A stretch of 64,000 bases of DNA. It comes from Saccharum officinarum. Its lineage: Eukaryota > Streptophyta > Magnoliopsida > Poales > Poaceae. Below the pieces are notes generated by a model. The model was not told the origin of the DNA, did no database searches, and worked only from the letters and a program-made list of their open reading frames with translations. The stretch's first letter is position 1. Every line of letters starts with the position of its first letter. The translations under genes and the position numbers were made by a program. The stretch is taken from NCBI GenBank assembly GCA_020631735.1, contig CM036197.1, positions 41,525,880 to 41,589,879 of the forward strand, written 5' to 3'. Below, one piece after another: positions 44,101-56,039 of this stretch.

Positions 44101-45128
44101 TGAGCCAGGATAAACTCGGGTTGGCAGACTGGTGTTGAAGGGGGTGTAACGGGGACGCGAAGAGTGAGCCCAAGGTGCGTCCTGGCAGTCGGGCGGTCCC
44201 TGGGTAGTGCGATCCATGATTGTTATCCCGTGGCTTCTTAGAAAGTGTCATTGGTGATCTACGCGACCCTGACGGGGGAAAGCAGGGTTTGTGTGAGGAA
44301 TAAATCTCCAGCTAGATAGGAATTCGATTCGAATCACCGTCGCTCCTGGTTAGTGAGCACTTGACTCGAGCTATGGCATCGTAGTAACATTAATGGAACA
44401 CTGATGGTTAAGTGAATGATGTTGGAAATGCTAAACCTGATATGGTAATCTAGATTGTTAATGCTGAATCAAGTGATTGTTTTAGTAATAGGTGCTTATC
44501 TAGCTTGAATAGGTTATACTAAAAGTGATGCAAAAAGTATTGGTATAGTTTTTCATAACAACTTATGCTTTTCGCAAATGAGTCAAGCCAGTCCAATCTA
44601 TAAAGCCTTGCATGATCCTTGGTGTCCTTTATTTCTGGTTTATGACGGGTAAGTCTAGCTGAGTACATTCTCGTACTCAGGGCGTTGTTCCTATTGTTGT
44701 TGCAGATGGTCAGATGTACTATGGGTACTGCTCCAACTGTTTGTATCCGGCGATGGGCGACAACTAGGACCTTGGGCAAGGGTCACTCTGTTCGTCTTAT
44801 CTAATGCTTTTGTGGACCATGACTATCTACTGGCACTGTATTTGAACTAAGCGTGTGTGTAAAACTACTTGCTTCCGCTATGTTATTTTGAACTATGTTG
44901 TAATAACTTTTATTCCGAACTTCGATGTACTCCACTTTTATTGTGAACTCTATGTATCATGTGAATTGTGGCTGCTAAATCAGTACGATCTTGGTTGTAT
45001 GTTGGTTGGTTTGAAATCCCTCGTGATTTCACAGAATCTCGGGTTATACGGGTTTAAGTTTGATAAATTAACCGCCTCGGTGGAAGATTTTCTTACTTAA
45101 TCTCGTATAATTACGTTGATCCGTTACA
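41130..45128 (+). repeat. Solo LTR of another Gypsy element (3,999 bp)
   Basis: Begins TGTAACACCTCTGGG, ends GATCCGTTACA, and is flanked by ATGTC (41125-41129 and 45129-45133). No internal domain, PBS or second LTR is present, so it is the product of LTR-LTR recombination. It contains a GC-rich part (41620-42480) and long AT-rich parts. The ORFs in the GC-rich part overlap on both strands without homology. Confidence 0.9.
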
Positions 45129-45538
45129 ATGTCTACTTGAAAGTATCACCAATGAGAAGTGTGAAAAGGTTTAACATGAAGGGGAAATTGGCACCAAGGT
45201 ATATTGGACCTTTCAAGATCATAGAGAGACATGGTGAGGTGGCTTATCAGTTAGAATTACCTGAGAGTTTGGCAGGTGTACATGATGTGTTTCACGTGTC
45301 TCAACTTAAGAAATGTTTGTGAGTACCAGAGGAGCAGATTCCGTTAGAGGAGCTCATTGTTAAAGAGGATCTCACATATAAAGAGTTTCTAGTTAAAATT
45401 TTAGAGACTGCTGAAAGAGTCATGAGGAGTCGAACTATCAAGATGTGTAAGGTTCAGTGGAATCGGTACACTACAGATGAGGCCACCTGGGAAAGAGAAG
45501 AGGATCTGAGGAAAATCTACCCGCAACTGTTCGAGTAA
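45129..45538 (+). pseudogene. Gypsy integrase C-terminus with chromodomain
   Basis: Resumes the pol frame exactly across the ATGTC duplication: YLKVSPMRSVKRFNMKGKLA, PRYIGPFKIIERHGEVAYQL, DVFHVSQLKKCL, then TGA at 45320 (former CGA is likely). After the stop the chromodomain reads KVQWNRYTTDEATWEREEDL ending in TAA 45536. The chromodomain targets insertion to marked chromatin in this clade. Confidence 0.9.
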
Positions 45539-45569
45539 GCACCAGTCGAATCTCGGGACGAGATTCATC

Positions 45570-45585
45570 TTAAGGGGGGTAGAAT
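45570..45585 (+). other. Gypsy polypurine tract
   Basis: TTAAGGGGGGTAGAAT immediately before the 3' LTR, the usual plus-strand primer position. Confidence 0.88.
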
Positions 45586-48321
45586 TGTAACACCCTAAAA
45601 TTTTGGGATATTTAAAAGTAGGTAAATATGATTTTTATGCAATTTTGTGGGCATACAAACTTAGAATAATAATAATTTTTATTAACTTAAAATCAAATAT
45701 AAGGGTAGGAACATGTTTGTGCACTCATGCTGTTGCATTTGAATATTTTGTATTGAGTGGTTTGATTCAAATTCAAAAGAGGATTCAAAATCATTTGAAA
45801 ATGCTTTGAAATATTTGAAAAGGAAAAAGAAAAGGGAATTCTTTCCTCTTCTCAGCTTTCAGCCCAACCCTCACTCGTGGCCCGCTTGCCTCCCGCGCGC
45901 GCGACCCTTCTTTCCCCCCCCCCCGTATTCCGCTCGGCTTTCCCGAGCCAAGGTCAACGCGGCCTGTTTTCCCTGCCCTGCCTTGGGCCGAGCCGGCAGC
46001 AGGCCCATTACCGTGCGCGCCTGTGTTATCTCTTTCCTCGCTCTCTCTAGCTGACGCCGCGGGTCCACCAGTCAGGGCCGCCTTCTTCTCCACGCCGCGC
46101 TCGATTTCCTTCCTTGCTTCTACCGATCAAATCTGTCGCTCATATCCTTTCTTTCCTTGTTTAGAGCATCTCCGGGTTATAAAAACAGGATGCCGCACCC
46201 CTCCGCTCCATATTGCACCGAAGCGGAAGAACGACTTCGTCCCGAGGAGGCTACGCGGGAGGCGCAGCCGTAGCCATCCGCCATCCCGAGCTCCACGCCA
46301 TTTCCGGTCCGACTCCGTCTTCGTTTCCTACCTTGGTGAGCTCGCCATGTTCCCCACTCCATCCCGGTGCTTTTCTTTCACGAGGTAACGCTTTGAATCG
46401 CAAGATAGCGTTCTCCAGTAATGGCGCCGCAGCAGGACTCGCCGTCGGGCCTCTGTTCTGGCCGAGCGCCGTCGTCGGCTGTTCTCGATCCGATCTGATC
46501 CATCCATTTTGTATCCAACGGTTGAGATTAGCCGATACCGGTTCGGCCGGAGATTTTGCTAGAGTCCTTGCAGTCCAAGGCGCATTCCCGCATCGCGTTT
46601 TATCCTTTTGAAAGCGTATTTGGTCTCGGTAATTCAAGAATACGCTTTCACTTATTTATAGTTTTGCCACTAATTTTGTTTTAGTCATAACTTCTCCGTT
46701 TTAACTCCGATTTGACCCGTTCAAATTGCGTTAGGTTCGTATTTGTGAGCTCTATATGTTAGTAGTACTGTACAGTAGGTTTGTGATGTTTTATTTTCGA
46801 GTTTGAATTAAAGTAATTATTTTTCTATAGGAAATCTTCGTAAATTCGTAACTTCATCGTTTTAGCTCCGTTTTTCGTGATCTTCGCGTCTGTGTGATCC
46901 TAGCGAGTTGTAGATTCGTTTTAAAGACTTTTTATCTTATTTTATTATGATTGGTGTACTATTCTAATTATAGTCTTGTTTGTTTATGCATGATTATTCT
47001 GGATGAATGTTGTTGCTATTGTTGATCGAGTATAGACGGTGAGCAATTCATTAGGGATCAGGAGTTTTTCTACGAGCAAGATCATCAGGACCAGTTTGAG
47101 CAAGGCAAGTATAGCTTGGGATTATCCTTGTTGTCCTATTCACAATAAGCAAATAATATCATTATGCATATATTTCCTTTTTAAGGATGACTTAGTGTTG
47201 ATCTTATTCCTTGATACCTATTATATTGCATGGAGTAGTATTGCTAGTGCTTAACATGAACTATGATCATGTAATTTGACTAATGGAATATGCAATAAAC
47301 ATTAAAAGATGACTTTTTATTACTTTCAAAAGGGGACTAGAGCATGGGATTATTTTGGTGCTCTCGTTACTCTCTTTAAGGACTTATCTGTAAGCGAACA
47401 TCCGGGACTTACAGTACAACTGTGAGGGCTATATAGCTCTAGCTTTAGTCATATAGAAGGACCTTTTCTAGCTTATTAGTGGTAATCCTTTTTGGCGTAA
47501 GAATGGCTTGACAAATCGGGTATAGTGCGGCCTCTGTCCTCATGTGTATAGGCTGCGTGTTATTGTGCCATTTGGAAGGGGGGCTCTACATCTGTTTGAC
47601 GAGTGAATCTAATGGCCCTAACTTGTTAGACGAACCTTCGAAAGACTTCATAGTGTTCCCCTGCCTACTCACCTTGGAAGTGTTTTGGGAGTAATTAACC
47701 CCGGCATATGGGCAACACGACTCACAGTGAAAGTGTACAACCTCTGTAGAGTGTAAAACCGGTATATCAGCCGTGCTCACGGTCACGAGTGGAATTGGAC
47801 CCTTATGAATAGTTGATCATTAATAATGAATATGTTTTTGCTATTCGTTAATCATTTCACATGGATCATATGTTTATTGTTTACATTGAGACATTTTGAT
47901 ATTATTGATATACTAAAATTATGCTAATTAAAAGCTACATGCTGATAAACCAATGTCATGCCTTTGAGCCTTATGAACCCCATGTTACACTTGTTGAGTA
48001 CGAGATGTGCTTACGCTTGTTTATTTTTCTTACTTGGATAAAAATCCTGGATGGGTAACAGATGGTGCAAATAGTGACTACTACTACTTCCCTGAAGATT
48101 ACTAGACTTGCAATCAACCAGTCAATGTGCCTGTGATTAGAGCTACCACGAGAGTTTTATATTTTACTTCCGCTACATTTGTGTAAAGACTATGTGTTAA
48201 TAATCGTGATGTAATAACATTTGTGATGATACTTCCTTTATAATTTGTTAACTTATGTGTGATTGATCTCTGGACACACATAAGAGTATACACTCCATTT
48301 GGTCGTTAAATGAGTGTGACA
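45586..48321 (+). repeat. Gypsy 3' LTR (2,736 bp)
   Basis: TGTAACACCC...GAGTGTGACA, partner of 32619-35375. It is 21 bases shorter, mainly from one small deletion near 46562. High similarity implies a fairly young insertion. Confidence 0.95.
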
Positions 48322-48326
48322 AATAC

Positions 48327-50373
48327 TGATGTGGTAGAGGTAGAAGATGATGTCCCTGTTGGTTGTAAGAGGAAGCTAAGATCTGAAGTATGGAAAGACT
48401 TTGATTTGATTCAAGTAAATGGGGTTTGGAAAGCAAGATGCAAATGGTGTAAAAAACATTTAGGTGGGGAGACAAGAAATGGTACAACTCACTTGAAGAA
48501 TCACATTGTTATATGTGATGACAGAGCTTGTAGAAAAGGTTTAACACAGTCTACTCTTAAATTATCTGCAAACCCAAAAGATGGCAGTGTCACATTAGAG
48601 AAGTATGTGTTTGATCAAGATGTCGCTAGGAAAGACTTGCTTTAATGATTATTATCCATGAGTATCCTCTTTCCATGGTGGACCATGTTGGATTTCACAA
48701 GTTTTGTGCTGCATTGAACCTAGCATTCAAGTTAGTGTCTAGAAACACAATTAGGAAGGATATCTTTGATATGTATCAAGTGCAAAAGCAATCAATGGCG
48801 AACTATATCAAGAAATTGAGTTCTCGTGTTGCTGTTACTACGAACTTGTGGACAACAAACCACCAGAGGAAAGGTTACATGGTAGTGACAACCCATTTTC
48901 TTGATGATGATTGGAAGCTCAAAAGTTTTCTTATAAGGTAACAAAAATCACATCATTTTGTGTTCTTGTGTTATGCATTTTGTCTATTGAGAGCAATCTT
49001 TCCAGCACAATCACTTATCATATTTTATTGTTGTAGGTTCATTTGTGTTCCAGCACCACATACAACAGAGGTTATAACAGAGGTTCTTCATGAAGTTCTC
49101 CTAGATTGGCACATTAAGAGGAATCTGTCCACTATAACTCTTGACACTGTAGTGTCAATGATAACATGATGAAGACTATGATTGGCACCGATGGTGATGA
49201 CCTTGCAAAGAACAAGGCTGCTATAGAAGGCAAGTTACCACTCCGCTCTTGCATGTTGAAGGGCAAATCAATTCACATGCGTTGTGATGCACATATCTTA
49301 AATGTGATCGTGAAAGATGGAATGAGTGTTATGGAGAAGGGGATTGATAAGGTGCGTGATAGTGTTGCATACTGGTCTGCCACTCCTAAAAGACATGAGA
49401 AGTTTAAGAAAATGGCAGCACAAATGAAAGGAAAATATGAAAAAAGAATTGCTCTTGATTGTAAAACTAGATGGAACTCTACTTATACTATGCTTAGCAC
49501 TGCACTAGTTTACCAAGATGTTTTTGAGCGCCTTGCTTCTCGTGCTCCTTGTGTTCCATCTGCAAAAGATTGGAAGTTTGCTAGAGAGCTTTGTGATAGG
49601 TTGAAGATGTTCTATGATGTAACTGAGCTACTATCAGGCACTAAATATGTCACAGCCAACCTTTTCTTCCCCAAAATATGCAACATTTTTTGGCAATTAG
49701 GAAGTGGCTAAACAGTGATATTCCTAAGATAGAAGAAATGTCTATTAAAATAAAAGAGAAATTCAACAAGTATTGGTCAGATGTGCATGGTTTGATGGCT
49801 ATTGTTGCTATCCTAGATCCTAGATATAAATTACATCTATTGACTGCTCTTTTTCTCAAAATTCATGGGTTAGAAAGTGTAGCTATGGAATCTGTCAACA
49901 AAGTGAAAGACTTGTCATACAATCTGGTGTTGGAATACCAAGATACTATTGAGGATGTTGCCACAATAGATGGTACTCAAACTAGACCAAGAGCTCCTAC
50001 TTAGATGAACGATGAAGATTAGATGGACACTTTTGATGATTACATGTCCAAACAGCCAGCTATGACCTCCACATATGTGCGAACAGAGTTGGATTTGTAC
50101 TTGGAAGAGCCACTGATGCCTAGGACACAAGATTTGGATATCATTCAGTGGTGGCAAATTGCAGGGCCCAAATACCCAACATTACAAAAAAATGCACGTG
50201 ATGTCCTTGGTATTCCTGTGACAACGGTGGCATCCGAGTTAGCCTTTAGCACTAGTGGTAGAATAATCAGTCCACATCGTAGTAGGCTTGCACCATCAAT
50301 GATTGAGGCACTTATGTGTATGCAAGCATGGTCTCATAACGACATGTTAGATAAGTGCAATTCCTGTAAGTAG
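48327..50373 (+). pseudogene. hAT-2 transposase: BED finger, catalytic and dimerization regions
   Basis: Continues VGNT from 32618. The BED finger is WKARCKWCKKHLGGETRNGT followed by THLKNHI. A 1-nt deletion near 48640 shifts the frame into MIIIHEYPLSMVDHVGFHKF, then VAVTTNLWTTNHQRKGYMVV. A clean intron lies at 48938-49036. Another shift near 49150 precedes CDAHILNVIVKDGM and DCKTRWNSTYTML; a third near 49690 leads to IRKWLNSDIPKIEEMS and ILDPRYKLHLL. TAG codons at 50002 and 50020 precede the dimerization domain (IIQWWQIAGPKYPTLQKNAR, VASELAFSTSGRIISPHRSR). The family resembles plant BED hAT/RICESLEEPER-type proteins. It is dead by small lesions as well as by the Gypsy. Confidence 0.92.
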
Positions 50374-51180
50374 AGGTTCTTCATTCTGTATAAGTTGTAA
50401 AACTAATTTGTGATGAATACTATATCCATGCAGGGCCTCATTCAACTTTTGTTGGTGCTTTGATGACTTGTCTCGATGAAAAAGATGAAGAAGAGGTATT
50501 GCTGTTGTTTCCTTCTATATTGAATTTGTGAATTTACAATGACTGAACATTCAAGTAATGAGCTACTCTCTTTATTTTTATTTCACAGGATGAAGATGAG
50601 TCCACCATACTTGATGAATGATGAACTTTGTAATAATCTGGACAGTGTCAGTGTGTGTGCCTCAAGCGAAGATGAATGCCTCAAGTTGTCTACCTATCTG
50701 ATCCCAAAAAACTATTATTTGTATTATTGTCCAACTTCTGTTATTACTGTAATATGTGAGCTGTACTGAACTTGGCCACTTGGGTTGCTCCTCTAGTAGT
50801 CAGTACATGGCTGTACGCCTATCTACCAGTAGTCAGTACATGGGCACATAGTGTTGCCGTGTTGGCTTAGAGCCTTAGCCCTTTGACAATTAGACTTGCA
50901 TGTTTATGTTTCTAGATATGGCTATGGGCTACCTGCTAGCCTGCTACTTCTATAGTTCTACTTGCATGTGTTTGTATTGTTGTCTATGCTAATTTATTTA
51001 TTGAAATATTCTCAGGTTTCGGTTAATCCGTTCGGGTTTTGGGTATTCGTGGGTTTCGGTTTCGGGGTTGGATTTTCACCCAAATCGGGGTTCGGTTCGG
51101 ATTCGGGTTTTGATTTCGGGTTTCGGTTTTGGGTGCACGAAGACTCCACTCGATCCGAACCCAACCCGTTGCCATCCTTA
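50374..51180 (+). other. hAT-2 3' region
   Basis: 3' UTR-like AT-rich sequence, then 51005-51180 rich in GGTTTCGG/GGGTTCGG subterminal repeats ending in the inverted terminus. Confidence 0.75.
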
Positions 51181-54100
51181 CCTATCAGTGGGTGTCAGGG
51201 GAATAGGTTGCGACAAGGTAATGGCTTACAAGCAATCTACCATGTAACCTATCACAGTTCAATTGTAAGAAAGTAAAGCACTAGCATCTACATGTAGCAT
51301 GTCTAATAGGTTCTATGAGGTTGGGTGGGACGTGGAACACCTGTTAAATGTCATATCCGAGATCCTCGGTGCACTTGTAGTCACACTCCTCCATGGTCTT
51401 TCCTCCATCCGCTTGTCCTTCCTCCAACGGGTTCTGATCCGTTCAATGCTAACCTTGACGCAACTACCTCGATACAGCGACAAGCAAAAGAGCAATCAGA
51501 CCACTAGACCTAGAAATATTGCAAAAAGAGAGGCAACAAGGCATAGAAAGAACAACTACACTGAAAGAATACAAAAGGAAGAATGACTTAGCCCTCTCGG
51601 CGGATGTCCGATCCCTGGGCCAAAGAACAGGAGTGGTGATTTGCTAAGTACAAGCTTAAGCCTTAGCCTTGCCAGTACTTCCTAGGTCGATCGTGTTAAC
51701 CTGTACGACTTAAATAGAAATGGCATAGGTCTTAGCTCATCCTAAGCAAACACCACGGCTTGTGGCTCTCAAACCAATCATCATAAATACTGACAAGAAC
51801 CAGAAGGACTACAAGCGAGAGAGATTCCGTTCTCTCTCAATCCGAACGCCACTATAACTGGACGAGAACCAAGAGAGGGTGGAACGGGAAAGATAAGAGC
51901 AGAGGCGGTCTACTTCTCCCAATACACACGTCATGGTAAAAGATGAGGCATTGGAAAGTAGTGACACAGAGAAGAACACGAGTGCCCAAACAACTTGTAG
52001 GGTACCACGACCTAGGTGCACTAAATGCACTAAGACATTCCCAAGGTTCTTAGCGGTGCGGTTGTCACCGCAAGAACCACAGAAATGCTACGATCGAAGA
52101 AGGTACAAGCATACAAGAGCTTAAGCATGATAGTACCAAAAAGAGGGGAACTCAAGATTCACCTTCCTCTGATCCACCTGCCATGGCATCGACGGAAATC
52201 AGGGAAGTGGAATCAAGAGAGCAACAAACACCAAACAAGCCAAAGGGCTCAATCCACATCTTATTAGATCGACGGGGATTGAGAACAAGAGAGGAAGAAG
52301 AAAGAGTGGAATCCGCACTCCTTCGACCAAATCATCATGGAACGGATGAAGGTTGGACGAAAGGAGGCACGATCCATGATCCAAACCAACTCATAGGGCA
52401 CCACAACCCTGCAACTAAACGACACAAGGCTATTCCTACGGCTCATAGTGATGCGGTTATCATCGCTAGACCCGAAGGAACGCTATGGTCAATGTGGTAC
52501 GAGCATATGAGGTGGCTAGGATAAACAAGCGAACAAAAAGAGGTAGAGCCCGGTGGCCATGGCGAGGCAACTCGCAGCCATGAGCTTCACCTACGAGTTG
52601 GCCCCTGTGAATCCCATGACGGTTGTCCCCTAGTTCGTCTCTATAGACTAGATCAAGATGGGCTTATCATGTGCGGGTGGAAAGCGCACCGTTAATAAGC
52701 CCATGGTGGTCATGCCCTAGAGTCGTAGGAGGGGACAATGAACATGGCACTACGAATACAACTAAACGAGGAGGTCGAGTTACCCTCGGTGCCGCGGCCA
52801 TGGCGGGATGAACCCACGTCCGAGACGCTTGAGCGAAGTACGATCCCTCGACCGGCTCGAAGGCTCGGTCTGCAGAAGGCAGCACAACACACAAGAATCA
52901 ACACAAACGATGACCGGAGTAGCACAATTCTAGCGCAAGATCGACATTAAAGCATAAGAAATAGACCGGCTCGAAGGCACGGCACAGGCATTTATCGATA
53001 ACATGAAGATGATCATGAACATATGTAGACAATTGATATTGATAGATCAAGTATCAAGTGCTCGAGTAAGTATAGATGATAGATAAGGAGTTAATAAGTA
53101 AGAGCTTGCTCGCTGACGTCGTGGACGGTGTCGGCTAGGTTAGAGGGTCGACCTTGAAGCTGAGGGTTGCGGTGGAGCGCCCTAGCGGGCTGAGGCTAGC
53201 CGAGGGTTGCTGGACGTGGCTAGGGCCAGTCGACGAGGTTCGGCAACAGTGTTCGGCTCCCACGAAAGCTTCCCTGCACAGCAAAGTTTCACGGCTCGAA
53301 GGCCGAACACAGATGGTGATCCACGGTGAAGTGGTGTTGTAGTCCTCCGGCAAGGTGGCAGACTGGGTGGTCTGCTCCCCCTGCAACAGTGTAGATGCAT
53401 GGTATGAGGGTCGGCCATCGGCGAGGATAGCGAGTGGAGCAAAGGGGCAACTTTGACCCTGGAAACTCACTGGTGGTGGAGCACGACGACCGATGGTGAG
53501 GGAGAGGTGCTGTTGTTGGTGGCCGATGGGATGGCAAGGTGGTGGCGTGCAGTTCCTAGCGACGTGGTCAGCATTGCAGATGAAGTGGAGAAGGGCGAGG
53601 TGGCGCCAAGCGCTCACACACGACGAGACGGAGCCCTCCACCACGGTCGTGCCCTGCTACCTGGCGAGGAGCAGCAGCTTGATGCAGATGCGGTGCTCCT
53701 GGCCCTAGTTCGGCGAGGAGCTCGACGTGATAAGGGCGATGCAGAGACATGACATCGAGGCGGGTATGGCGTTGCGGTGTGGAAGAAGTGGCACAGGCTG
53801 GTGCTCTGCTGCTCGGTGACCATTGGCCAGAGCAGAGGAGAGATGGCGAGACGGGCATCGCGGCTTCCACAGAGCAGGGCGGGGAGGCACGACGTCAAAG
53901 CGACGAGGGTGGTGGCGTCGCCGCTTCAGCAGCAGCGCGTCCACGGCTTGCCAGGAAGCGGCCGGCCAAGTTCGGCAGCACGACGACAAGGCAGGACGGG
54001 GTCATGCGGCATCGGCAGCGTCACAGAGGGAGCGGCACGGTGATAAAAGAGAGGTGGCGGCTACTATTGGGGAGCAGGGGAAGGGCGATGGGCTCGTTGG

Positions 54101-55485
54101 CGCGGCGCGTCAGAGGAGAACCGGCCAGCGAGGCAGCACGGTGAAGTGACTCCGGTGCGGCCGTTTTGGTGTGGAGCAGAGGGTGTGGCGGTGGCCGAGG
54201 AAGAGTAGAGGAGCGGCGGCGGACTCGACGTTTTATAGCGCGAGCGGCTAGGGTTCTAAGGGCGCGAACGGCGATGCCTCGGCGTCCATACCGTGGCAGG
54301 GTACGTGGCGGGCATCCATCGGGAGGCGCAGCAGGTAGGGCATGGCGTCGGGGCTGCGAGCGCGAGCGCGTGTTAGACGGCGGTGGTGGCTCGGGTCAGG
54401 AGCACGAGCGTGGTAGGGTTATGAGAGGTGCCGGGCCTGCGGGGGCCAAGGCGGGCCAGCGAGCCAAAGATGGGCCTGTGGGGCCACGAGCGGGGCTGTG
54501 CCGCGCGCTGCTGGCTGCGTGCGTGCACGAGCAGGCCAGGCAGGAGCTGGGCCGCGGCGCTGCGCTGCTGGGCCAGATGGCCGTGCGGTGGAGGAGTGGA
54601 GGTCAGCTGGGCTTGCCGCTTGCTTGGGCCGGCAGGGAAGGCAAGAGGTAGCTGGCTGGGCAGGATTGAGGAAAGGAGAAAGGAAAATTAGATTTTCCTT
54701 TTATGATTTATTTGCTTTAGAATTGAGTGGATCCAAAAGAGATTTGAAATGAATTTCAAGGGGAATTTGGGATGGAAAAATTGAGACGCAATTCGAAAGA
54801 AATTTAAGAGGAATTTGAATTGAGATCGGATTCCTAGGAGATCCAAGAAGGGCATTCATAAGGCCTTGAGATCAAGAAGAAAAAGGATAGTTCTCCTATT
54901 TATACTTCAAGAATTTGTAGACGGCCATCAAAAGAAATTCGCAACAAATTTTTATGGGGAAAATTTGAGGGGAATTTCCAAAGAGAATTGAAGAAGGAAT
55001 TTTGAGAGGAAAATTAGAATGGGAGTTTGAGCCCAAGGCAAAAAGAAAGGGATAGGGTATTCCCCCCTTTTATGAATTATGGGTTTTGAGACAGAATCAA
55101 AAAGGTACTTGGGAGAAATTCAGAAAGGAATTGAGAAAAAGGAATAGGACTTTTCCCTTAATAATTTTATGAAATTGGGTCAAGTAATTTTGTGAGACAT
55201 GTAATGGAATTTATGAGATATTCCAAGGAATTAGAGAAGGGGTTCATTTAGAGATGTATTTGGAAGGATTCGAGAGGAGATTTGCTTCGGATTCGTGCAC
55301 TCCAACACCAATCCCTAAACCAACTACAGAACTCCGGCACACTCCTACAAACAAAACTAAATGTATGCAATGTTTTGTTAGCGGGTTAGACTCAGGTTGA
55401 CCTAGAAACTACATGCTTCACACATTAGCAAGAAAAATTTTAAAAAATTCGTATTTTTGGTTGCTCGAAAAATCGGGATGTTACA
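51181..55485 (-). repeat. Long Gypsy-type LTR, 5' part (right of hAT-2)
   Basis: In minus orientation it begins TGTAACATCCCGATTTTTCG at 55485, a Gypsy-style LTR start. It has an AT-rich segment (54650-55480), a GC-rich segment (53100-54650) and mixed sequence down to the hAT-2 target site at 51188. The many ORFs at 53135-54752 overlap on both strands and I recognise none. A G-rich GCAGGGCGGGTAAC lies just outside the start and may be a polypurine tract, so some internal sequence of the retroelement may extend right of 55485. Confidence 0.6.
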
Positions 55486-55630
55486 GTTACCCGCCCTGCA
55501 CCGTAGAAGGTTACTCTCCATGAGCAGGACCTGCACCCAAAATTGATGAGCTTCAAAAGAACACCAAATGTTTAAGGCGATGCACAACAGAAATCGCACA
55601 CATTCATCATGGACGGACTGACATACTTAC

Positions 55631-55882
55631 CACGAATGAACGACTACAGCAGCAATGGAGGATTGGGGAGGATTTGGGATATGGCTGTAGGGAAGGAGAG
55701 GAGTGGAAGGGGAGACGATGGGGGAGGAGTGGACTGGAACGGGAGATCCGCCGCTGCCTTCACGTACTGGTCGCTGGGCAGGAGCTCGCGCTAGGCGAGC
55801 CGCCGCCACTGCCAACCAGAGAGGAGGAGGTGGAGGAAATATGAAACCCTAGGGTTTCCATGGTTGTGTTCGTGCTTTTATA
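55631..55882 (-). promoter_or_regulatory. hAT-1 transposase promoter and leader exon
   Basis: On the minus strand a TATA box (TATAAAAG, 55875-55882) is followed by AAACCCTAGGGTTTC, a CT-rich leader and a GC-rich exon without ATG ending at a strong donor (TTCGTG|GTAAGTATG, 55626-55631). It points toward the transposase exons now about 26 kb away. It also lies about 235 bp from the gene A start codon, in divergent orientation. Confidence 0.65.
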
Positions 55883-56039
55883 GCTACGGGGTATCAGCAG
55901 GCTGTAATGGACCTTGGGTTGGGCCGAAAATTCAAATTGGGCCGAAATAATTTATCCGATTCAATTCTTTCTCGGGCCTGTTCGAGATGGACGAAAACCG
56001 CCCAATTTTAGGCCTTTCGGGCCGAATCCCAAATCCTTG

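Larger units (their letters stand above)
32619..48321 (+). mobile_element. Chromovirus Gypsy retrotransposon (15,703 bp with solo LTR inside)
   Basis: LTRs at 32619-35375 and 45586-48321, flanked by AATAC (32614-32618 and 48322-48326) inside the hAT-2 transposase exon. Order LTR-PBS-extra ORF-gag-protease-RT-RNase H-integrase-chromodomain-PPT-LTR. RT before integrase makes it Ty3/Gypsy, and the C-terminal chromodomain makes it a chromovirus (Tekay/Del-like by domain order and LTR length, an inference). All coding parts are interrupted, so it is dead in its own right. Confidence 0.95.
30758..51180 (+). mobile_element. hAT-2: BED-type hAT transposon with nested Gypsy (20,423 bp)
   Basis: TAAGGATGTCAGCGGATCGG at the left and the complement of CCCGTTGCCATCCTTA at the right are inverted repeats (TAAGGATG(T/G)CA(G/A)CGG). 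CCTATCAG flanks both sides (30750-30757 and 51181-51188). Subterminal regions are full of GGTTCGG repeats on both sides. Without the Gypsy the element is about 4.7 kb. The transposase is on the plus strand: non-coding exon 1 (about 30930-31262), a long intron with captured sequence, then coding exons at 32427 and 48327 onward. Confidence 0.93.
22388..56039 (-). mobile_element. hAT-1: autonomous-type hAT transposon carrying a nest of insertions (33,652 bp)
   Basis: Left end CAAGGTTTTGGATTC and right end GAATCCCAAATCCTTG are imperfect inverted repeats of about 15 bases. The 8-mer GCTCCGCC flanks both ends (22380-22387 and 56040-56047), the hAT target size. The subterminal left region is rich in AATTTCGG/GACCGAA repeats. 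Gene B shows the single unduplicated site. Without its internal insertions hAT-1 is about 6.6 kb, with its transposase gene on the minus strand from a promoter near 55880 to a 3' end before 23700. Confidence 0.88.

Noticed and set aside
53135..54752. Many overlapping ORFs on both strands
   Set aside because: They lie in a GC-rich part of a long LTR, overlap in several frames and show no domain.
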